DNA of 64,000 bases, from positions 62,001 through 126,000 of the forward strand of contig NZ_OCNE01000002.1 of assembly GCF_900230195.1 (NCBI RefSeq), written 5' to 3'. Of this stretch, positions 25,446 through 33,601 are shown piece by piece. The stretch comes from Streptomyces zhaozhouensis (GTDB taxonomy: Bacteria > Actinomycetota > Actinomycetes > Streptomycetales > Streptomycetaceae). Below the pieces are notes generated by a model, which saw nothing but the letters and a program-made list of their open reading frames with translations, made no database searches and was not told where the DNA came from. Made by a program: the position numbers and the translations under genes. Position 1 is the stretch's first letter; every line of letters begins with the position of its first letter.

Positions 25446-26798
25446 GTGACAACCGGCCGAGCCGCGAGCCGACTGGCGAGGGATCTCACCGTCTCCGTGG
25501 TGCTGGCGCCGGCCGCGTTGGCGGCGTTCGCGCTGGTGGCGGCGCCCGTCGCGTTCACCGGCGGGGGGACGCGGCGCTGGGGCCGGGGCCGGGCCGAGGA
25601 GTCGCGGGCCAGGGCCCAGCAGGCGAAGGACGCGGCGGCGGCCGCGTTCTACGAGTTGGACACCGCGCAGCGGGACCTGCGGATCACCCTGGAGACGGTG
25701 TCGGCCGCCGAGGAGACCCCGGAGACCCGGCGGGCCAACGCCGGTTTCGCCACGCTGGGCGAGCAGGTCGACCAGGTCAGCCACGACTACATCACCACGC
25801 TCGACGCGCACGACCTGGACGCCGAGGAGTTGGAGGCAGGCGCGGCCAACCGCGCGCAGCGCGAGCTGGCGCGGGTGACGGACGCGCTGGTGCGGCTGAA
25901 GGGCGACCTGGAGCGGTTCGAGCAGAGCCTGACGCCGCTGGTGGCGCGGGCACAGGAGCAGTTGGCGCAGGTGGCGCCCGCGGTGGAGCGGGCGAAGGCG
26001 GCGCTGCTGGCGGCGACGGAGGCGCTGGACGGGGCGCGGCGTTCCGGGCTGGGCGCCGACGAGTTGGCGGCGCGGCTGGCGGGGCTCGGGCCCGAGCTGC
26101 GGGCGTTGAACGAGGGCGCGGGCCGGCACGGGGTGCGGCCCACGATCCAGCGCGCCGAGCGGGTGCGGCGGCAGGCGGAGGCGATCGCGGCCGACGCGGC
26201 GCGGCTGCCGGAGCGGGCGGCGGAGATCGACCGGCGGCTGACCTCGTTGCGCACCAGGGCGGAGGCGATCAGCAACCGCGCCGACGCGGTGGGGCCGGTC
26301 CTGAGCGAGCTGCGGCGACGGTTCATGGCCAACTGCTGGCAGGACCTCCAGCGGGTGCCGGAGCAGGCCGAGGAGGCGGTGCGGGAGGCCGGGGAGGCGC
26401 TGGCGGCGGCGCGCGGGGAGCGGCGGGCGCAGCGGTTCGAGGCGGCCACGGGCCAGCTGGCGCGGGCGCACGAGCTGCTGGGCAGCGCGGACGAGGCGGT
26501 CTCGGCGGCGGGCGAGCGGCTGCGGCGGCTGAACGAGATCGCCGGGGACCCGTCGGGTGAGATCGAGCGGACACGTTTCGCGGTGCGGGACGCGCAGCGG
26601 CTGGCGATGCGGGGGCGGACCGTTCCCGACCCCCGGCACGCCGGTCCGCTGGACGCGGCGGTGACACGGCTTGAGCGGGCGGTGACGGAGTTGGAGGAGG
26701 GCGGGCGGAACCCGGACTACTGGCGGTTCCTGACCGAGCTGGAGGGTGTGCGGGAGACGGCGGGCTCGGTGGTGGAGGCCATCCGGGCGGGCCGCTGA
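25446..26798 (+). CDS. Membrane-anchored coiled-coil protein of unknown function
   Basis: The 450-residue protein (GTG start, GAGAAGGA upstream) has one N-terminal membrane helix (LTVSVVLAPAALAAFALVAAPVAF). The rest is almost entirely long charged helices rich in Ala, Arg, Glu and Leu with heptad character, for example the segments around residues 60-160, 190-260 and 290-430. Such EzrA/septum-like or cytoskeletal-type coiled coils organise membranes or cell division, but no named family is certain. It lies just before DUF4383 and the Ter locus on the plus strand. Confidence 0.8.
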   Translation: MTTGRAASRLARDLTVSVVLAPAALAAFALVAAPVAFTGGGTRRWGRGRAEESRARAQQAKDAAAAAFYELDTAQRDLRITLETVSAAEETPETRRANAGFATLGEQVDQVSHDYITTLDAHDLDAEELEAGAANRAQRELARVTDALVRLKGDLERFEQSLTPLVARAQEQLAQVAPAVERAKAALLAATEALDGARRSGLGADELAARLAGLGPELRALNEGAGRHGVRPTIQRAERVRRQAEAIAADAARLPERAAEIDRRLTSLRTRAEAISNRADAVGPVLSELRRRFMANCWQDLQRVPEQAEEAVREAGEALAAARGERRAQRFEAATGQLARAHELLGSADEAVSAAGERLRRLNEIAGDPSGEIERTRFAVRDAQRLAMRGRTVPDPRHAGPLDAAVTRLERAVTELEEGGRNPDYWRFLTELEGVRETAGSVVEAIRAGR

Positions 26799-26946
26799 GA
26801 CCGGTGGCGGTCCTGGCGGATGACCGGGCGGGGGCGGTGTCGTCCGGGCCGGGCCCGGGTACGCGGAGCGGGACATTCCGGGAGCGGCGGCCGGTGGGGC
26901 GCGGTTTCCGGGGCGACCGACTTCCGAGGGACCCGAGGAGGCCACC

Positions 26947-27657
26947 ATGGCATCGGTCTCGTCCCTGTTGGGGACGGACTCGCGCGGCGAGCCCCGGCTG
27001 CCGAAGGGCGGCCCGTTCGGCCTGCTGCGGCGGGCGACGCTGGAGCGTGACCGGCCGGCGGACCGGCGGCTCAACCGCTTCTACCGGACCGGCGCCGGGC
27101 TGATCGGCCTGGCCCTGATCGTCTTCGGCGTCCTGGGCGTCACCCGACGCCTGGGCGCCTTCTCGACGGGGGACGACACGGTCTGGGGCATGAACACCAA
27201 CGGCGCGCTCAGCTGGCTGTCCATCGCGGTGGGCCTGGCGCTGGGCGTGATGATGCTGGTCGGGGGGAACCTGGCGTCCGTGTTCTGCCTGGTTCTGGGG
27301 GCGCTCTTCGTGCTGAGCGGCTTCGTCCACCTGGCGGTGCTGAGCACCGGCGCGAACGTGCTCAACTTCGGCATCTCGAACGTGTTCTTCAGCTTCGCCG
27401 TGGGCCTGGCGCTGCTCTTCGTCGGCATGTACGGCCGGGTCTCCGGGCGGCTGCCGCACGACAACCCGTTCTGGCGGGCGCGGCACCCGGAGGCGGCCGT
27501 GGGCGCCGAGCGGCGGCAGCGGCTGGCCGACCGGCACCGCCGGGAGATCAGCGAGGACTGGCGGCGGCAGGACCGGGAACGGGAGTGGCTGCGTCGTCCG
27601 GGCCCCGGTCGGGGAGCGCGGCGAGCAGCGCGCGAAGAATCGCCTCCCCGCAACTGA
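26947..27657 (+). CDS. DUF4383-domain membrane protein
   Basis: The 236-residue protein (ATG 5 nt after GAGGAGG) has four helices: GAGLIGLALIVFGVLGV, LSWLSIAVGLALGVMMLVGGN, VFCLVLGALFVLSGFVHLAVL and FFSFAVGLALLFVGMYG. This is the DUF4383 core, with basic cytosolic N and C termini. Members are common in actinobacteria and have no assigned role. Its last 110 bp overlap the convergent HAD gene. Confidence 0.83.
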   Translation: MASVSSLLGTDSRGEPRLPKGGPFGLLRRATLERDRPADRRLNRFYRTGAGLIGLALIVFGVLGVTRRLGAFSTGDDTVWGMNTNGALSWLSIAVGLALGVMMLVGGNLASVFCLVLGALFVLSGFVHLAVLSTGANVLNFGISNVFFSFAVGLALLFVGMYGRVSGRLPHDNPFWRARHPEAAVGAERRQRLADRHRREISEDWRRQDREREWLRRPGPGRGARRAAREESPPRN

Positions 27658-28426
27658 CGCCGCGTTCCGCCAGGCCGGTGACGCCGGGGTGCGTCCAGCC
27701 GCTGCCGGCGAGTTCGCCGTGGCCTGGGCGCCAGGCGGCGTCGCCGGCCAGCAGCAGGTCGCGGTCGAGGAGCGAGTCGCCCGCCGTCAGCACCCGCCCG
27801 GTGCCGGCGCGGCGGGCGACCTCGGCGACGGCGGCGCTCTTGGTGAGCGGCTCGGGCACCACGTAGAGCTTGCGGCCCTGGAGCGAGACGGTCCAGCCAC
27901 GGGGGGCCGCCCACTCGGCGAGCGCCTTGGGCCACGCGTCGGGGAGCCGTTCGCGGTCCACCACCAGGTAGTGGAAGAGGCCCTCGGCGTCCCGGTCGCG
28001 CAGCAGCCAGGCCGGGTCCGCGGTGGCGGCGACGCGGGCCCTGACCTCCTCCAGCGGCGCGCACTCGGCGGCGAGCCTGCGGGTCACCGCGCGGTGCCAG
28101 TCGGGGTCGCTGACGCCGTCGACCAGCAGATGGCCGCCGTTGGCGCAGATCGCGTAGCGCGGCGGGGGGCCGGGCAGCCGCACCCTGAGGTACTGCTCGC
28201 GGGTGCGGGTGGTGGTGGGGACGAAGACGGCGCGCGGGTCGGCGGCGAGCGCGGCGAGCAGGGCGGCGGCGGCCTCGGTGACGAACGACTGCGGGCGGCC
28301 GCGGTAGGTCTCCACGGACAGCAGTCGGGGGGCGTCCCGGTCGGCGTGCGTCAGCTCCAGGGCGTTGGCCGAGTAGATCAGCGTCCGGTCGAGGTCGCTG
28401 GCGACGAGGGTGCGGGCCCGCTTCAT
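27548..28426 (-). CDS. HAD-superfamily hydrolase of the Ter locus
   Basis: The 292-residue protein has HAD motif I (VASDLDRTLIYSA), motif II Thr (VPTTTRTREQYLRV), a Lys in PLTKSAAVAEVA and motif IV GDSLLDRDLLLAGDAAW, with a type II cap between. HAD phosphatases of this type accompany phosphoribosyltransferases and citrate-lyase-like proteins in TerD-associated clusters, where a nucleoside-like metabolite is proposed. Its ATG overlaps the upstream stop (ATGA), so it is the last gene of a three-gene leftward operon. The 3' end overlaps DUF4383 by 110 bp. Confidence 0.85.
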   Translation of the reverse strand: MKRARTLVASDLDRTLIYSANALELTHADRDAPRLLSVETYRGRPQSFVTEAAAALLAALAADPRAVFVPTTTRTREQYLRVRLPGPPPRYAICANGGHLLVDGVSDPDWHRAVTRRLAAECAPLEEVRARVAATADPAWLLRDRDAEGLFHYLVVDRERLPDAWPKALAEWAAPRGWTVSLQGRKLYVVPEPLTKSAAVAEVARRAGTGRVLTAGDSLLDRDLLLAGDAAWRPGHGELAGSGWTHPGVTGLAERGVSCGEAILRALLAALPDRGPDDAATPVPGPAAASPR

Positions 28427-30825
28427 GCGCCGCTCTCCGTTCCGTGGGTCGTTCTGCCGTCGGCGCCGGTGGCGCCCCTGGTGTAGCGGGGGTGGATCAA
28501 CCCGACGCAGCTGTAGGGGAGTTCGTCGGTCTCCTCGACGGGCACGCCGCGCTGGGCGGCGAGCAGCCGGATGTGGTCGAGGTCGGAGCCGGCGCCCCGG
28601 CGGGCCAGTATCCGCCAGGGCACGCGCCGCAGCAGCACCCTGGTGGTCTCGCCGACGCCGGGCTTGACCAGGTTGACGTCGTGGATGCCGTACTCCTCGC
28701 TGATGCGTTCGACGGCGCGCCAGCCGGCCCAGGTCGGGGTGCGGTCGGCGGCGAGCAGCGCGGCGGTGTCGGCGGCGACGGCCTCGGCGACGTCGGGGAA
28801 GCGGGCGCTGACGGCGTCCAGGAAGCGGCCGGAGACGTCGGCCCCGGCGAGCTCGCGGTAGTGCTTGGCGCCGTGGAAGTCGTCCGGGCCGACCAGGTCG
28901 GCGCGGAGCACGGTGCGGGACACCAGCCCGGAGACGGTGGAGTTGAGGCAGGCGGACGGGATCAGGAAGTCGTCCCTGGTGCCGTAGGTGGTGACGCAGC
29001 CGCCCGGGTCGGCCAGCACGGCCAGGCGCGGGTCGAAGCCGGGGAACGCCTCAAGCGCCGTCGCCAGCTCGCGGGTGATGGCGCCCTTCCCGGTCCAGCC
29101 GTCGACGAACACGACGTCGGCCGGGTCGTGGTGGGCGGCGAGCCAGCGCAGCGCGGTGGTGTCGACGCCCCGGCCGCGCACGATGGACAGCGCGTAGTGC
29201 GGCACGTCGACGCCGTGCGCGTGCCGGGCCCAGCGCCGCATCAGGACGCCGACGGGGGTGCCGGCCCTGGCGAGGGAGACCAGCACGGGCGACGGCGAAC
29301 GTTCGGCCAGCACCGCCTCGGTGACGGTGCCGACGGCGCGGGCCACCCGGTCGGCGGAGGCGTCCAGCGCGTCGGCGAAGAGGCGCTGGTACTCCTCGCT
29401 GGGCTGGTACTCGACGGGCAGCGACTCGGCGTAGTGGGCGCCGCCGGACTGGATGGCCTCCTCGCGCTCCTCGCGCGGCGCCTCCAGCGAGACCTCGGAG
29501 AGGTCCTGGAGCAGCCAGCCCACCTCGTCGGGGCGGTAGGAGGAGAACGCGGGGCCGCGCAGCGGGCGCGGCAGCGGCGCGGGGGCGGGCAGCACGGCGA
29601 GCAGCACCCGTTCGGCGTGGTCGGCCAGGGTGGCCAGCAGGCCGTCGTCGGCGTGGAGTTCGGCGGTGTCGCCGGCGGCGTCGGTGACGACGAGGACCGC
29701 GTCCCAGGCGTGGCCGGCCACGTTGTAGGCGTAGCGGGGGCCGGGGTCGGGCGGGCTGTCGTGGGCGGGGAAGGTCAGCCGGCTGCGGATGGCGTAGCCG
29801 GGGTCGTCGACGGCCAGCACCGGGGAGCGGGTGGTGGAGGAGAACGCGACCTCGGCGTCCCCGCCGAGCGCGGCCTGGAGCGCCTCGGCGAGCCGCAGCG
29901 GCGCGTACATCAGCTCCTCGGTGCCCAGCACCAGCACCCGGCGCGCGCCGGGCGGGAGTTGGGCGGCCAGCTCGGCGCCGAGCGCCGGCAGGGCCGCGTC
30001 GAGCCGCGCGCGGTGGGCGCGGGTGAAGCCGTGCCGGCCGCCGTCGGGCACGCCGGCCGGCCAGCGGAGCGCGAGCCGGGCGGCGGGCGCGGCGGTGCGG
30101 CCGGCCGGGGCCGGCGGGGTGGGGGGTTCGTGCGCGGCGACCAGGGCGGCGCCGCGCGCCAGCACGTCGTCCGGCAGCGCGATCCGGCCGGCGGCCAGGG
30201 CCACCACCCGCACGGTGGCGCCCAGTTCGGCGGCGAACTTGGCCAGCGCGGCCCGGTCCGCCTCGGTCCTGGTGTCGACCAGGGTGGCCACCACGTAGCG
30301 CGGCCGCGGCCAGTGGCGGTGCAGGGCGGCGATGGTGTTGCGGACCGTGCGGCCGGTCGACAGCTCGTCGTCGACCAGCACCAGCGGGCCCCGCCCCGCG
30401 AGCAGCCCGGGGTCGGAGGGCAGCAGCAGATGCGAGGTGTGGTGCGAGTGCTCCTCCTCGAAGCCGCCGACCGGGGGCAGCGCGGGCACCGCCCGCCGGG
30501 TGGAGTGCAGGTAGCCGACGGCGTCCAGGCCGTCGGCGACGCTGTGCCCGAGCCCGGTCGCGGTCTCCGCGTACCCGAGCACGACGGCGCGCCGCGCCTC
30601 CTCGCCCAGCTCCTCGGCGACCCGCCGGCCCAGGGCGAGCCCGGTGCCGTGTATCCGCCCCGGTCGCCGCGGCACGTGCTTGCCCAGCACGCGGGAGACC
30701 AGCAGATGGGCCCTGCGCGGGTTGCGCCGCAGCGCCAGGCCCAGCAGCTCCCGCGCTTCCGTTCCGGTCAGCTCGACCCCGAGTCGTCGGGTGACCCAGT
30801 CACCCGACCATATGGGGGCCGTCAC
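28423..30825 (-). CDS. PRTase-TRSP-StiP-Pelota four-domain fusion (Ter-associated)
   Basis: The 800-residue protein combines modules usually split in two genes. Residues 1-235 are a phosphoribosyltransferase with PRPP loop VLVDDELSTGRT at 149-160. Residues about 290-440 are the TRSP domain (VLVLGTEELMYAPLRLAEAL). Residues about 470-740 are the StiP 'cysteine protease' / PRTase-like domain (YQPSEEYQRLFADALD, SLARAGTPVG, VDGWTGKGAITREL). Residues about 742-780 resemble a Pelota RNA-binding domain (DLDHIRLLAAQRGVPVEET, YSCVGLIHP). Published comparative genomics of Ter systems links such modules to synthesis of a nucleoside-like compound. The GTG start overlaps the previous stop (GTGA). Activity is inferred, not shown. 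Confidence 0.85.
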   Translation of the reverse strand: MTAPIWSGDWVTRRLGVELTGTEARELLGLALRRNPRRAHLLVSRVLGKHVPRRPGRIHGTGLALGRRVAEELGEEARRAVVLGYAETATGLGHSVADGLDAVGYLHSTRRAVPALPPVGGFEEEHSHHTSHLLLPSDPGLLAGRGPLVLVDDELSTGRTVRNTIAALHRHWPRPRYVVATLVDTRTEADRAALAKFAAELGATVRVVALAAGRIALPDDVLARGAALVAAHEPPTPPAPAGRTAAPAARLALRWPAGVPDGGRHGFTRAHRARLDAALPALGAELAAQLPPGARRVLVLGTEELMYAPLRLAEALQAALGGDAEVAFSSTTRSPVLAVDDPGYAIRSRLTFPAHDSPPDPGPRYAYNVAGHAWDAVLVVTDAAGDTAELHADDGLLATLADHAERVLLAVLPAPAPLPRPLRGPAFSSYRPDEVGWLLQDLSEVSLEAPREEREEAIQSGGAHYAESLPVEYQPSEEYQRLFADALDASADRVARAVGTVTEAVLAERSPSPVLVSLARAGTPVGVLMRRWARHAHGVDVPHYALSIVRGRGVDTTALRWLAAHHDPADVVFVDGWTGKGAITRELATALEAFPGFDPRLAVLADPGGCVTTYGTRDDFLIPSACLNSTVSGLVSRTVLRADLVGPDDFHGAKHYRELAGADVSGRFLDAVSARFPDVAEAVAADTAALLAADRTPTWAGWRAVERISEEYGIHDVNLVKPGVGETTRVLLRRVPWRILARRGAGSDLDHIRLLAAQRGVPVEETDELPYSCVGLIHPRYTRGATGADGRTTHGTESGA

Positions 30826-31982
30826 GCGTTGCCCGCGGCGAGCAGGTCCACGAAGTCCACTCCGTCTCTGGCGACGCCGAACACCTCGGCGCGCAGCATG
30901 GTCCTCTCGGCCCAGGCGCGGTGCGGCTTCACCTCGTTCATCTTGTTGGTGTAGGCGGAACGCAGCACCCCGCCGCCCCCGGGGGCCGCGCCCAGTATGT
31001 CGGCGGCGTCGGTGTACTCCTCGTGGCTGACGACCGAGAGGGCGTGCACCGGGGCCACGTGCGAGGGGTGGATGCAGGTCTTGCCCATCAGCCCGTTGGC
31101 GCGGTCCAGTTCGATCTCGCGCAGCAGCCCGTCCATGTCGTGCTCGATCAGCCGGGCGCGCAGCTCCTCCGCCCGGCCGCTGAACGGGGTGTTGCGCAGC
31201 TGCGGCTTGAAGAGCCGCTCCTGGGTGCGGAAGTACTCCCACACCGGGCCGGTCACCGTGCATCCGGAGCCGTCGGCGCGGCCCAGCACGTTCACCACGT
31301 CGGCGATCACGGAGGCGACCAGGCCGACGTCGTAGGCCGTCATCTCCGGGGTACGGCGCAGCCCGTACGCCGAGCAGAAGTCGGTGACGCCCAGACGCAC
31401 GGCCGGCACCCGCTCGCGGTGCTTCTCCACCAGCGCCGCCACCGCGCGCAGCACCTCGTGGCGGCTCTCCAGATGAAGCAGCTCCGGCGACTCCAGCACC
31501 GGCATCACCAGCAGCCGCCGCTCGCACAGCACCTCGGCCGCGACGGCCGCCTCCAGGAACGCGGCGCCGGAGGAGGGCGTGAACTTGGGCAGCACATAGC
31601 CGGTCAGCAGCCCGATGTCCGGGCCCAGCCGACGCGTCAGGTCCAGGATCTGCTCGGGCTCCCTGACCCGCACGAACAGCAGCGGCAACGAGCCGGGCGG
31701 CTCGGCGGCCAGCAGCCGGAACTGCCGCAGCAGGTTCGCCTCGGCGTCGGCCACCTCGGCGTCACCGATGGAGTCCTCCAGGCACAGCACCATGGAGACC
31801 ACCCCCGACCTGGCCTGCTTGCCGACGTCCTCGGCGAGCCTGGGCCTGGTCGCCGGCGCGTACAGTGTGGCGCCCAGGGCGCAACCCACCGTCCGCACCG
31901 GCGAGTCGGGGCCGAACTCGGCCGGCTCCCGATGGAACAGCGCGCGCCGTCGCGCGGCCGTCAGATGCCCGAAGTGCCGCAT
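30822..31982 (-). CDS. HpcH/HpaI aldolase / citrate lyase beta-like (CitE) protein of the Ter locus
   Basis: The 386-residue protein has a TIM-barrel CitE-like core: LGATLYAPATRP, SGVVSMVLCLEDSIGDAEV (acidic metal-ligand region), YVLPKFTPSSGAAFL, LLVMPVLESPELLHL and GLMGKTCIHPSHVAPVHALSVV. Such carbon-carbon lyases are a fixed member of Ter biosynthetic clusters. I chose the ATG at 31980-31982; a GTG at 32001-32003 would add seven residues. It is the first gene of the leftward CitE / PRTase-fusion / HAD operon and is divergent from TerD. Confidence 0.85.
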   Translation of the reverse strand: MRHFGHLTAARRRALFHREPAEFGPDSPVRTVGCALGATLYAPATRPRLAEDVGKQARSGVVSMVLCLEDSIGDAEVADAEANLLRQFRLLAAEPPGSLPLLFVRVREPEQILDLTRRLGPDIGLLTGYVLPKFTPSSGAAFLEAAVAAEVLCERRLLVMPVLESPELLHLESRHEVLRAVAALVEKHRERVPAVRLGVTDFCSAYGLRRTPEMTAYDVGLVASVIADVVNVLGRADGSGCTVTGPVWEYFRTQERLFKPQLRNTPFSGRAEELRARLIEHDMDGLLREIELDRANGLMGKTCIHPSHVAPVHALSVVSHEEYTDAADILGAAPGGGGVLRSAYTNKMNEVKPHRAWAERTMLRAEVFGVARDGVDFVDLLAAGNA

Positions 31983-32092
31983 GTGGTCCCCGATCTCCCC
32001 CACCCTCCGGCCGCCTGGCTGGCGTCACCGGTTTCGGGCCATCGTAAGCTCGGCATTGTTTCGAGAGCATGGCCGCAGGCAGGATTCGGTGT

Positions 32093-32731
32093 ATGACCCC
32101 TGTGCTGGAACCCGGTGCTCCGCTGCGGCTGGACGCCGGCGGGGTCCGCGTCGAGTTGCGCTGGAGCTGGCAGCACAGCGGTGCCGGAGCACCCGATCTC
32201 GACCTCTCCGCGCTGCTGCTCGGCGGCGACGGACGCGTCGGCCAGGAGGGCGACTTCGTCTTCTACAACCACCCCAGCCACCCCTCCGGGCTGGTCCAGC
32301 GGCTCCCCAAGGAGCGCGCCGAGGGGGGCCTGCGCGACGTGGTGCGGGCCCAGCTCACCGGCCTGGACGCGGGGATCACGCGCATGGCGCTGGCCGCCTC
32401 GGCCGACGGCGGGTTCCGCGCCGAGCTGAGCCGGCCCGAGCTGACCGTGCACGACCTCGCCACCGGGCGGCCGCTCGCCGCGCTGCCGCTGCGCCCGGGG
32501 GCGCGCGAGACGGCGGTGCTCTGCGGGGAGGTGGCCCGCACCGGGGACGGCGGCTGGGAGCTGCGCGCCATCGGGCGCGGCTTCACCGGCGGACTGGTCG
32601 CGCTGGCCGGCGAGTTCGGCATCGGCGCGGCCCGCAGGCCGGCGCCCACGCCGTACGGCTACCCGGGCACCGACCCGGCGTTCACCCTGCCCCCGCAGGG
32701 GCCGCAGTTCCTCCCCGAGGCGGGCCGCTGA
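32093..32731 (+). CDS. TerD-family stress/metal-binding protein
   Basis: The 212-residue protein keeps the TerD beta-sandwich features: VELRWSWQHSGAGAPDLDLSALLLGGDGRV at the start (Ca2+-binding DLD), GDFVFYNHPSHPSG, and a later AGITRMALAASADGG, with a Pro-rich C-terminal end. A CAGGAT -10 box lies 7 nt before the ATG, pointing to a leaderless transcript. TerD proteins bind Ca2+ and act at the membrane in tellurite and phage/colicin stress response. It is divergent from the CitE-like operon. Confidence 0.85.
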   Translation: MTPVLEPGAPLRLDAGGVRVELRWSWQHSGAGAPDLDLSALLLGGDGRVGQEGDFVFYNHPSHPSGLVQRLPKERAEGGLRDVVRAQLTGLDAGITRMALAASADGGFRAELSRPELTVHDLATGRPLAALPLRPGARETAVLCGEVARTGDGGWELRAIGRGFTGGLVALAGEFGIGAARRPAPTPYGYPGTDPAFTLPPQGPQFLPEAGR

Positions 32732-32740
32732 ACGAGCGGG

Positions 32741-33481
32741 CTACTTGCGGCCGCGCCCCCAGGACATTCCCCAGCCGTAGAGCCGGTCGATCTCCGACTG
32801 GAAACCGTAGACGTACTTGACCTGCCGCCGCGCCACCAGATGGTCCTTCTCCTTCTCGATCAGGACCACCGCGCAGGAACGCGCCTGCGGCGGCGGGTCG
32901 GTGCAGCCGACCTCGACGTTCTTCCCGTCGGGGGTGGCCAGGGTCACCGTCACGTCGGCGCGGTCGAACGTCGGGGCGCCGTCGTAGATGTAGACGAAGA
33001 CCAGCAGCCGCTTGAAGTCGTCCTTGTTGTCCAGGTTGATGTAGAGGTGCTCGCCGGAGCCGGTGCCGAAGCGGTCGTCGCCGCTGAGCTTGATGTACGG
33101 CGCCTCGTTGAAGTCCCCCTGGAGGCCACCCAGCGACTGCACGACGCCCCTGGTGCCGTCCGACAGCTCGTACATGCAGGCCAGGTCGAAGTCCATGTTG
33201 GCCACGCCCTGCGAGTGGCCCTTGATCTCGGCCGGCTTGAACACCTCCAGCGGATGGCGCCAGTTGTCCATCCACTTGCGCTGCGAGCGGCCGAAGTCGC
33301 TGTTGCTGCGGATGCGCCAGGTCAGATCGACCCGCAGGGTGCCCGTGTCGGAGCCCTCACTGGTCAGCACCGCCTCGGGACTGCGCCGCGTCAGCTCCGA
33401 CGCGTAGCTCATCGGCCCGCCGACCGTGTCGAACCGCTGGTTCGACGCGCCTCCGCGCCAGTACGACCACAGGGACACCAT
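32741..33481 (-). CDS. TerA/TerD-superfamily protein
   Basis: The 246-residue protein starts MVSLWSYWRGGASNQRF. It carries a TerD-like domain with MDFDLACMYELSDGTRGVVQSLGG, KLSGDDRFGTGSGEHLYINLDNKDDFKRLLVFVYIYDGAP and a C-terminal RRQVKYVYGFQSEIDRLYGWGMSWGRGRK. The last block is typical of TerA-like long members. It probably binds Ca2+ and pairs with other Ter proteins under the membrane. It converges with the TerD gene across a 9-bp gap, on the same strand as DUF475. Confidence 0.87.
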   Translation of the reverse strand: MVSLWSYWRGGASNQRFDTVGGPMSYASELTRRSPEAVLTSEGSDTGTLRVDLTWRIRSNSDFGRSQRKWMDNWRHPLEVFKPAEIKGHSQGVANMDFDLACMYELSDGTRGVVQSLGGLQGDFNEAPYIKLSGDDRFGTGSGEHLYINLDNKDDFKRLLVFVYIYDGAPTFDRADVTVTLATPDGKNVEVGCTDPPPQARSCAVVLIEKEKDHLVARRQVKYVYGFQSEIDRLYGWGMSWGRGRK

Positions 33482-33549
33482 GCGGCCCCACCCCTCGCCT
33501 CTCCCCCTCCCGCCGGGGAGGGTCCGCGCACTCCGTGCGCACCTGCCGG

Positions 33550-33576
33550 AACGGGACGGTCCGAGACCGTCCCGTT
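33550..33576. terminator. Perfect 12-bp hairpin
   Basis: AACGGGACGGTC and GACCGTCCCGTT pair exactly around loop CGA. It lies 26 bp beyond the stop of the leftward DUF475 gene and so ends its transcript before the TerA-like gene. Confidence 0.8.
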
Positions 33577-33601
33577 ACAGGCTTCCGCGTTCGCCGGGTG
33601 C

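Noticed and set aside
30826..31527. N-terminal extension of the PRTase fusion frame
   Set aside because: The segment is antisense-frame noise within the CitE-like gene; a GTG with a GTGA overlap at 30825 marks the real start.
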